This document shows positions 7,596-12,501 of a stretch of DNA of 12,501 nt, one piece after another (the first letter of the stretch is position 1; each line of letters starts with the position of its first letter). The DNA lies in NCBI GenBank assembly GCA_016217625.1, contig JACRHK010000030.1, forward strand, positions 1-12,501, in the 5' to 3' direction. Origin of the DNA: Nitrospirota bacterium. GTDB taxonomy: Bacteria > Nitrospirota > RBG-16-64-22 > JACRHK01. The position numbers were made by a program, and so were the translations under genes. Under the pieces are notes generated by a model, which saw only the letters and a program-made list of their open reading frames with translations, did not search any database and had not been told where the DNA came from.

Positions 7596-7640
7596 ACCTC
7601 CCTTCTCTCCCCTCCTTGGTAAGGAGGGGATGGGGGAGGT
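7596..7640 (+). promoter_or_regulatory. Hairpin in the rnfB leader that includes a Shine-Dalgarno sequence
   Basis: Inner stem CCCCTCCTT (7609-7617) / AAGGAGGGG (7621-7629) with a 3-base loop; outer stem ACCTCCC (7596-7602) / GGGAGGT (7634-7640); a small mismatched internal loop separates them. The outer right arm is a perfect GGAGGT 12 bases before the rnfB ATG, so folding would hide it, leaving GAGG (7644-7647) as the exposed ribosome site. It could equally be an inserted palindromic repeat with no control role. Confidence 0.55.
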
Positions 7641-7652
7641 GAAGAGGAAGCC

Positions 7653-8696
7653 ATGATGACCGAAGTCCTGACATTGGGAGGATTGGGGGCGCTGGCCGGG
7701 CTGGGCCTCGGCTGGGCCGCCAAGAAGTTCCATGTCGATGTCGATTCGCGGGTTGAGGCCATCGACAATGTCCTTCCGCACGCCCAGTGCGGCGCCTGCG
7801 GCTACCCCGGCTGCATGCCGTTCGCCGAGGCCGTGGTGTCAAGAGAGGCGCCCGTGACCGGCTGCACCGTGGGCGGGGGATCCACAGCGATCAAAGTCGC
7901 CGAGATCATGGGGGTCGAGCTGGAAGTGAACCAGGAACGGCTGGTGGCCCGCATGCTTTGCAAGGGCGGGATTGTCGAGGCCAAGGAGCGGTTCACCTAC
8001 GGCGGCGCCCAGGACTGCCGGGCCGCCGTCCTGCTGGGGGGCGGCTCCAAGTCGTGCCACTTCGCCTGCCTGGGGCTGGGGACGTGCGTGACCGTCTGCC
8101 CCTTCCCGGGGTCCATTTGGATGAATGCCAACGGGATCCCCGGGATCGACGAGGACCTCTGCACCGGCTGCAACATGTGCGTGGTTGCCTGCCCGGTGAA
8201 CGTCCTGGAGCTGGCGCCGATCTCCAAGCGCGTGACCGTGACCTGCGCCTCCCGCGACAGGGGCGGCGTGACCAAGGCCAACTGCACGGTGGGGTGCATC
8301 GGCTGCGACAAGTGCGTGAAGATCTGCCCCTACGAGGCCATCACGGTGGAAGACTTCCTCGCCGTGATCCACTACGACAAGTGTACGAACTGCAGCCTCT
8401 GCGTGGACATCTGTCCCACGGACTCCATCGACGACTACACGGCGTTCCGGCCCACGGCCTTCATCCACGACAACTGCATCGGCTGCCTGGTCTGCCTCAA
8501 GGTCTGCCCGACCGATGCTATCCGGGGCGAGCACAAGAAGCTCCACGTGGTGGACCCGGCCAAGTGCATCGGCTGCGATCTCTGCTACGTGAAGTGCCCC
8601 GTGGAGCACTGCGTCGAGATGGTCAAGACGGCCGGCCCCGCGAAGAGCTACAGGGCCTTGCTTGGGAAGGAGAAGGAGGAATCCGTTCCGGCGTAA
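7653..8696 (+). CDS. rnfB: Rnf electron transport complex subunit RnfB, polyferredoxin type
   Basis: Ferredoxin-facing subunit that passes electrons into the Rnf complex. An N-terminal helix (about 5-23) anchors it. An Fe-S domain follows with C46, C49, C54 and C71 (CGACGYPGC...GC). Six ferredoxin-like motifs come next: C135/C139/C145/C149, C170/C173/C176/C180, C215/C218/C221/C225, C244/C247/C250/C254, C275/C278/C281/C285 and C305/C308/C311/C315. Taken in pairs they suggest three 2[4Fe-4S] modules plus the N-terminal cluster, about seven in all. At 347 residues it is far longer than the ~190-residue proteobacterial form and resembles the long RnfB of acetogens and other anaerobes with rnfCDGEAB order. 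ATG 7653 follows GAGG at 7644-7647; an adjacent ATG at 7656 is possible. Last gene of the operon. Confidence 0.96.
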   Translation: MMTEVLTLGGLGALAGLGLGWAAKKFHVDVDSRVEAIDNVLPHAQCGACGYPGCMPFAEAVVSREAPVTGCTVGGGSTAIKVAEIMGVELEVNQERLVARMLCKGGIVEAKERFTYGGAQDCRAAVLLGGGSKSCHFACLGLGTCVTVCPFPGSIWMNANGIPGIDEDLCTGCNMCVVACPVNVLELAPISKRVTVTCASRDRGGVTKANCTVGCIGCDKCVKICPYEAITVEDFLAVIHYDKCTNCSLCVDICPTDSIDDYTAFRPTAFIHDNCIGCLVCLKVCPTDAIRGEHKKLHVVDPAKCIGCDLCYVKCPVEHCVEMVKTAGPAKSYRALLGKEKEESVPA

Positions 8697-8701
8697 CTAG
8701 C

Positions 8702-8777
8702 GTTCAGCTTTCAGCAGTCAGCTCTCAGCTTGTATCGGCAGTTTTTGCCGAAAGCTGACCGCTGATTGCTGAGTGCT
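8702..8777. repeat. Heptamer arrays arranged as a large inverted repeat between rnfB and priA
   Basis: Left arm: four units of NNTCAGC (8702-8729). Right arm: three units of GCTGANN plus GCT (8754-8777). In the centre is a 6-bp hairpin, TCGGCA (8735-8740), loop GTTTT, TGCCGA (8746-8751). TCAGCTT (8725-8731) pairs exactly with AAGCTGA (8752-8758) just outside it. The whole forms one long imperfect hairpin right after the rnfB TAA and could slow or end transcription in either direction. It fills nearly all of the rnfB-priA gap. Confidence 0.88.
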
Positions 8778-8785
8778 ATTTAGAC

Positions 8786-10798
8786 ATGTATGCCCAACTC
8801 GCCTTTCCCCGCGCGGTCCACAAACTCTTCGACTACCGGGTGCCGGAGGATCTGGTCCCGGCGCTCCGGATCGGCCAGCGCCTCCGCGCGCCGCTGGGGA
8901 AGGCCGAGGCGATCGGTTTCCTCGTCGGGCTTTCCGATCGGCCGGCCTGCGATCCCGCCAAGCTCAAGCCCCTCCGCGAGATCCTCGATCCGGAGCCGCT
9001 TCTTCCGGAAGACCTCTTCTCCGTCGCGGGCGGACTGGCGCGCTGGATGGCCGAGTACTATCTCGCCCCCCTCGGCCTGGCTCTGGATACCGCCTTTCCC
9101 AAAGGGATACGGGGAACTCCCGATCTGACGCCGCAGCCTGTTGCAGTCGTCAGTCGTCAGTCGTCAGTCGTCAGTGAAACCTCTATCAACCTTACTCCGG
9201 CCCAGGAAACGGCGGTCACCCGGATCCGCGAGGCGCTGGCTGAAGGGAAGTTTGCTCCCTTTCTCCTGCACGGTGTCACGGGAAGCGGCAAGACCGAGAT
9301 CTATCTGCGCGCCATTGCGGCGCTGCAGGGGACAGGCAAGGGGGCGATCGTCCTCGTCCCGGAGATTGCCCTGACGCCCCAAATGGTCGGACGCTTCCGC
9401 GAGCGGTTCGGCGAGGGGGTGGCCGTGCTGCACAGCCGGCTCACGGCAAATGAGCGGAAGGAGGCCTGGCTCCGGATCCGGCGGGGGGAAGCGACGGTCG
9501 CCGTCGGGGCCCGTTCGGCCGTCTTCGCGCCGTTTCTGCGCCTGGGGTTGATTATCGTCGATGAAGAGCAGGACAGTTCCTACAAACAGGAAGAAGGCGT
9601 CCGGTATCAGGCCCGCGACCTGGCCGTCGTGCGGGCCAAGCTGGCCGGCGCGCCCGTGGTCCTGGGGTCGGCCACGCCCTCGCTGGAGAGCTATCGCAAC
9701 GCCGAGACGGGAAAATATATGCTCCTGACCCTGCCCGATCGGATTGACGGGAGGCGCCTGCCTGACACCGAGATCGTGGATCTCCGGGGATCGCGCGATC
9801 CTCTTTCTTCGCCTCTCCGTGAGGCGCTTCATGCCGTGATCCAAGAAGGGGGGCAGGCGATCCTCTTCCTCAACCGCCGGGGGTACGCCCCCTTCCTCCT
9901 CTGCCGGGAGTGCGGCCACGTCCCCGCCTGCCGCCACTGCGCCGTTTCGCTGACTGTTCATCGAGGGGAGGGGAAGCTCCGCTGTCATTACTGCGGGTAT
10001 GAGGAACCCCTTCCCACGGTCTGCTCCGGCTGCGGCGGCGTCCGGGTCGAAGCGCGGGGGCTGGGAACGGAGCGGGTCGAGGGGGAACTCCGCGGAATAT
10101 TCCCCGGGGCGCCGCTGGCCCGGATGGATCGAGACACAGTGCGCAAGAAGGGGGCGTATGAAGCAATCCTCGGTGGGATGGAGCGGGGGGAGCATGCGAT
10201 CCTGCTGGGGACGCAAATGGTGGCGAAGGGGCACGACTTCCCCGGCGTGACCTTGGCGGGGGTCTTGTTGGCCGAGGGAAGCCTGCATCTGCCTGATTTC
10301 CGATCGGCCGAGCGAACGTTCCAGTTGATCACCCAGGCGGGCGGCCGGGCAGGGCGGGGAGTGCAGCCGGGACGGGTGATCATCCAGACCTATTGCCCCG
10401 ACCACTACGCGCTCCGCCATGCGGCAAGGCACGATTTCCCGGCCTTTTACCGGGAGGAGCTGGCCTATCGTGAAGAGGCAGGGTATCCGCCCTTCCGCCG
10501 CCTGATCGCGTTCTCGGTGAGGGGGGCGAAGGAGGATCGAGTGCAGGCCGCGGCCCAGGCGCTCCGCGAGGCGCTGGGGAAGGCGCAGCGGCAGGCCCGC
10601 GGCGTGGAAATCCTGGGGCCCGCGCCGGCTCCCCTGTCGCGCCTCCGGGGGAAACACCGCTGGCAGATCCTCCTCAAGGGCCGCGACGCCAAGTCCCTGC
10701 ACCGTCTGGCCGGCCACGCCCTGCGGGAGCTTGGCGAGTCCGTCAGGCTGGGGAGCTGCACGGTTGAGGCCGACGTGGACCCGCAGAGCCTGATGTAA
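8786..10798 (+). CDS. priA: Primosomal protein N' (replication restart helicase PriA)
   Basis: Superfamily 2 3'-5' DNA helicase that reloads the replisome at stalled forks. Order: 3'-end-binding domain (about 3-105, QLAFPRAVHKLFDYRVP), helicase core with Walker A GVTGSGKT (K169), motif II DEEQ (259-262), GSATPS (294-299), an eight-cysteine zinc region (C373, C376, C382, C385, C400, C403, C413, C416), then GTQMVAKGHDFPGVTL and the arginine-finger segment QAGGRAGRG, and the C-terminal domain ending in VEADVDPQSLM. At 670 residues it is short: only about 30 residues separate the DNA-binding domain from the helicase, where PriA normally has a winged-helix domain, and residues 119-130 are encoded by a heptamer repeat. 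Motif II reads DEEQ, not the usual DEEH. I see no Shine-Dalgarno before ATG 8786, but the protein start fits the family. Confidence 0.94.
   Translation: MYAQLAFPRAVHKLFDYRVPEDLVPALRIGQRLRAPLGKAEAIGFLVGLSDRPACDPAKLKPLREILDPEPLLPEDLFSVAGGLARWMAEYYLAPLGLALDTAFPKGIRGTPDLTPQPVAVVSRQSSVVSETSINLTPAQETAVTRIREALAEGKFAPFLLHGVTGSGKTEIYLRAIAALQGTGKGAIVLVPEIALTPQMVGRFRERFGEGVAVLHSRLTANERKEAWLRIRRGEATVAVGARSAVFAPFLRLGLIIVDEEQDSSYKQEEGVRYQARDLAVVRAKLAGAPVVLGSATPSLESYRNAETGKYMLLTLPDRIDGRRLPDTEIVDLRGSRDPLSSPLREALHAVIQEGGQAILFLNRRGYAPFLLCRECGHVPACRHCAVSLTVHRGEGKLRCHYCGYEEPLPTVCSGCGGVRVEARGLGTERVEGELRGIFPGAPLARMDRDTVRKKGAYEAILGGMERGEHAILLGTQMVAKGHDFPGVTLAGVLLAEGSLHLPDFRSAERTFQLITQAGGRAGRGVQPGRVIIQTYCPDHYALRHAARHDFPAFYREELAYREEAGYPPFRRLIAFSVRGAKEDRVQAAAQALREALGKAQRQARGVEILGPAPAPLSRLRGKHRWQILLKGRDAKSLHRLAGHALRELGESVRLGSCTVEADVDPQSLM
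9144..9175. repeat. In-frame heptamer array inside priA
   Basis: Four perfect copies of CAGTCGT plus CAGT (9144-9175, 32 bases, no mismatch). Because 7 is not a multiple of 3, the frame repeats every 21 bases and gives a seven-residue peptide period (VVSRQSS, then VVS). It lies in the linker between the DNA-binding and helicase domains and keeps the reading frame open. Confidence 0.95.
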
Positions 10799-10863
10799 GA
10801 TGTCTTGAGAGAAGAAATTGACAAGACCTCCTCGAATGCATACTTGGCCTGGACGGCGCTGAA

Positions 10864-11058
10864 ATGACGAGCGGGAGTTGGGGGTGTCCCCACGAGGTGA
10901 ATGGCCGCTGCCTCAAGGTCGATGAGCGCCCCTGCGACCCGGGGATGAAGGCGCGCGTCCTGTTCGGCCGCTTCCTCTTCAGCGATCCGGCGAAAAATCG
11001 CTCGTTGAAAGACACTCCGAATACGTCGAAGAAACGGAGCAGAACGGACGCGGACTGA
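10864..11058 (+). CDS. Small conserved Cys-containing protein of unknown function
   Basis: 64 residues, soluble, with a basic C-terminal tail (TSKKRSRTDAD). The core WGCPHEVNGRCLKVDERPCDPGMKARVLFGRFLF has cysteines at 8, 16 and 24. From memory, similar short proteins with CPHxVxGxC...CDPGMKGCVLYGR occur in GC-rich environmental bacteria and have a fourth cysteine after GMKG; here that place reads GMKAR. I cannot verify this without a search. If correct, a four-Cys metal site would be incomplete. No good Shine-Dalgarno is visible. A TTGACA at 10818-10823 lies upstream, but its -10 partner is poor. Function is unknown. The overlapping minus-strand frame lacks any recognisable motif. Confidence 0.6.
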   Translation: MTSGSWGCPHEVNGRCLKVDERPCDPGMKARVLFGRFLFSDPAKNRSLKDTPNTSKKRSRTDAD

Positions 11059-11090
11059 AAGGACAACGATCTGGTGGCTCATTACCGCCC

Positions 11091-11483
11091 ATGGATACTC
11101 TCTTAGCTCTTCTCGTGCTGGTCGCCGCGGTCGTTGTGGCGGCGCGCTGGGCCGCGCGTTACGAGTCGCGGCCGCAGGCGCCCGAGGAAGGGGGATGGAG
11201 CTACGGGGAAGAATGGAAAGAGGGAACCCCGGAGTCTGCGGTCCCTGATGAAGATACCGTATTCGTGGAACTTTGGCGGAGTAGAGGTAAGACATACACC
11301 GATGCGGATCTCGTTGATTTGGTCGGCTATCTGATCTCGCGCGATGTCCGGGCAATCTTCGACGCCCATTCCGTCGCCTCCCATCCCCTGCGGTCTTATG
11401 TCCTCAAGGTCGAAGTCGATAAACTGGAAGAAGCGAAGGCCTTGCTCAAGTCGTGGCTCGCGAAAGCTGAGGGTGCTCCATGA
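11091..11483 (+). CDS. Membrane-anchored protein, possibly DUF2007-like
   Basis: 130 residues. An N-terminal helix (about 3-19, LLALLVLVAAVVVAARW) is followed by an acidic, Gly/Glu-rich linker and a small folded-looking C-terminal domain (about 55-128: VFVELWRSRGKTYTDADLVDLVGYLISRDVRAIFDAHSV...RSYVLKVEVDKLEEAKALLKSWL). That alternation, a strand, helix, variable strand, then a V-V-D-x-L-E-E-A-x-x-L-L end, resembles DUF2007/putative signal-transducing domains, but this is pattern resemblance only. The last four bases overlap the start of the DUF72 gene (ATGA at 11480), so the two are probably co-translated. No convincing Shine-Dalgarno precedes ATG 11091. Confidence 0.7.
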   Translation: MDTLLALLVLVAAVVVAARWAARYESRPQAPEEGGWSYGEEWKEGTPESAVPDEDTVFVELWRSRGKTYTDADLVDLVGYLISRDVRAIFDAHSVASHPLRSYVLKVEVDKLEEAKALLKSWLAKAEGAP

Positions 11484-12193
11484 TCCGGGTGGGGTGTTGC
11501 GGATGGCCGGTGAGGCGGCCGGAGTATTATAAAGACTTTTCCCTGGTGGAGATCCAGGAGACGTTTTACAACCTGCCCCGCTTGACCACCGTGGAACGGT
11601 GGCGGGCGGCGGCCCCGGAGGGGGTCGAGTTCGTCCTCAAGACGCCGCAGTTCATCACGCATGCACCCCCCTCGCCCACGTACCGCCGCCTCCGGCGGAA
11701 GCTCACGGAGGCGGAGAAGCGGAGCTACGGGGCGTTCAAGCCGACGGCAGAGGTCTTCAAAGCCTGGGAGCAGACCCTGGCCCTGGCCCGGGCGCTCCGC
11801 TGCCGGATCGTCGTCTTCCAGTGTCCGCCATCTTTTACCCCCACGGCAGAGCACCGCAAAAATCTTGAGGCGTTCTTCGGGGCGATCGACCGCGGGGGGC
11901 TTTTGCTGGCCTGGGAGCCCCGGGGGGAGTGGAAGGATGAGGAGATCAGGGACGCCTGCGCGCGTCGGAACCTCATCCATTGCGTGGACCCGTTTGAGCG
12001 CCTGCCCGCCTCAGGCGGGGGGGAGCCAGCCTACTTCCGCCTCCACGGCAGGGGCGGCTACCGCTACCAGTACACGGAATGGGACCTGATCGAGCTTCTG
12101 GGGTTCTGCCGTCAGGCGAAGGAGACCTATGTCCTTTTCAACAACACCGCGATGTGGCAGGACGCCAGCCGATTTCAGGCGATGCTGCATTAA
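11480..12193 (+). CDS. DUF72 family protein (YecE-like)
   Basis: 237 residues with the TIM-barrel-type DUF72 pattern: VGCCGWPVRRPEYYKDFSLVEIQETFYNLP (4-33), FVLKTPQFITH (51-61), a QCPPSF strand at 114-119, LAWEPRGEW (143-151), IHCVDPF (166-172), YFRLHGRGGYRY (185-196) and the closing YVLFNNTAMWQDASRFQAML (217-236). The conserved Glu in VEI, His in ITH and FNN are all present. The family's biochemical activity is not firmly established. Residues 175-181 (LPASGGG) fall on the palindrome at 12005-12019, which looks like an insertion in a surface loop. Translation is probably coupled to the preceding membrane protein by the 4-base overlap. Confidence 0.9.
   Translation: MIRVGCCGWPVRRPEYYKDFSLVEIQETFYNLPRLTTVERWRAAAPEGVEFVLKTPQFITHAPPSPTYRRLRRKLTEAEKRSYGAFKPTAEVFKAWEQTLALARALRCRIVVFQCPPSFTPTAEHRKNLEAFFGAIDRGGLLLAWEPRGEWKDEEIRDACARRNLIHCVDPFERLPASGGGEPAYFRLHGRGGYRYQYTEWDLIELLGFCRQAKETYVLFNNTAMWQDASRFQAMLH
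12005..12019. repeat. Palindrome inside the DUF72 gene
   Basis: CCCGCCT (12005-12011), one central base and AGGCGGG (12013-12019). The core CCGCCTCAGGCGG is shared with 6892-6904 in rnfE and is read in the same phase there (Ala-Ser-Gly-Gly), which suggests related insertions. Confidence 0.7.
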
Positions 12194-12217
12194 GAAAGAT
12201 GAAGACCTCTTTTGCGC

Positions 12218-12247
12218 TTGAAAAGCCCTTGCAATCTTCGGTATATT
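12218..12247 (+). promoter_or_regulatory. Promoter candidate for groES
   Basis: TTGAAA (12218-12223), an 18-base spacer and TATATT (12242-12247) give a sigma-70-like promoter with transcription beginning near 12254 and a leader of about 95 bases. No CIRCE element (TTAGCACTC-N9-GAGTGCTAA) is present in 12194-12349. CTTGAAA at 12217 resembles a heat-shock sigma-32 -35 box, but no CCCAT-type -10 follows. A short imperfect inverted repeat (GTGCCA-CA-TGGTAC around 12254-12267) could be an operator, with little support. Confidence 0.55.
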
Positions 12248-12349
12248 GATGAGTGTGCCACATGGTACTTGTCCTTCCGCGCAGATGGATGTCGTATAGA
12301 AGGCCGTGTCTTCAATAAACAGTCATCACAAAGATAGGGAGGTGAGAGG

Positions 12350-12501
12350 ATGGGGATTCGACCGCTGCATGACTGGGTGTTGATTGAGCCGTCGGAGGCG
12401 GAGGAGCGGACGACGGGAGGGCTCTACATCCCGGACACGGCGAAGGAGAAGCCGCAGGCCGGGAGGGTCTTGGCCGTCGGCAAGGGGCATTGGGAGGCGC
12501 C
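12350..12501 (+). CDS. groES: Co-chaperonin GroES, N-terminal part (cut by window end)
   Basis: GroES caps the GroEL folding chamber. The first 50 residues are visible: [14 protein letters not shown], then [24 protein letters not shown], matching the start of the family (normally I/L-R-P-L-x-D-R-V and [13 protein letters not shown]). W9 replaces the usual Arg of HDRV, and the mobile loop (about 16-32) is [18 protein letters not shown] very strong Shine-Dalgarno, GGAGGTGA at 12338-12345, sits four bases before ATG 12350. The gene runs off the right edge; groEL is expected just beyond. Identification is strong despite the truncation. Confidence 0.92.
   Translation, partial: MGIRPLHDWVLIEPSEAEERTTGGLYIPDTAKEKPQAGRVLAVGKGHWEA

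Noticed and set aside
9141..9374. Alternative frame across the priA repeat, suggesting a frameshift
   Set aside because: The main priA frame stays open through the repeat and carries all helicase motifs before and after.
10802..10827. GTCTTG...CAAGAC as a terminator after priA
   Set aside because: A 6-bp stem with a 14-base loop and no following T-run; too weak to call.
10743..11066. Minus-strand 107-codon frame opposite the small Cys protein
   Set aside because: No recognisable motif and it overlaps the priA end; the plus-strand frame has the conserved-looking Cys core.

Overview
This is a GC-rich (roughly 60-65% by eye), densely packed, entirely plus-strand stretch of a bacterial chromosome. 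Most junctions inside operons are 4-17 base overlaps or gaps of a few bases. Gene order rnfC-D-G-E-A-B, a polyferredoxin-type RnfB, GTG/TTG start use and the gene set suggest a Gram-negative, probably uncultured lineage. I lean towards the NC10/Methylomirabilota-Rokubacteria or Nitrospirota neighbourhood, but that is a low-confidence impression from gene style. No tRNA, rRNA, insertion sequence, CRISPR array or transposase is visible.

Layout: (1) 2-616, the 3' end of a YbhN/UPF0104-type polytopic membrane protein, closed by a heptanucleotide repeat array (599-682). (2) 754-783, a strong sigma-70-like promoter, then rpiB (ribose-5-phosphate isomerase B) and glyA (serine hydroxymethyltransferase). 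(3) A GTGACC-type repeat and hairpin spacer, then nrdR (repressor of ribonucleotide reductase genes), overlapping by 4 bases the start of a complete rnfCDGEAB operon (3209-8696). (4) A heptamer-based inverted repeat, then priA (replication restart helicase). (5) A small Cys-containing protein, a membrane-anchored 130-residue protein and a DUF72 protein. (6) 12242-12501, a promoter and the first 50 codons of groES, cut by the window end.

How the genes fit together: RpiB and GlyA feed pentose phosphate and one-carbon/nucleotide supply, and NrdR senses ATP/dATP to control deoxynucleotide synthesis. The Rnf complex is a membrane ferredoxin:NAD+ oxidoreductase coupled to Na+ or H+ transport. All six core subunits are present, with both flavin-linking threonines (RnfD T183, RnfG T169), the four membrane cysteines of RnfA/RnfE, and Cys motifs for about nine [4Fe-4S] clusters (two in RnfC, about seven in RnfB).

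The most unusual layer is the repeats. At least five unrelated short-period arrays (mostly 7 bp, one 8/16 bp) fill gene junctions. Two of them supply the stop codon of the preceding gene. One lies in frame inside priA, where the winged-helix domain would be expected. Two further palindromes sharing the core CCGCCTCAGGCGG are translated inside rnfE and the DUF72 gene, in the same reading phase. I regard this repeat population as the best candidate here for an under-described phenomenon.
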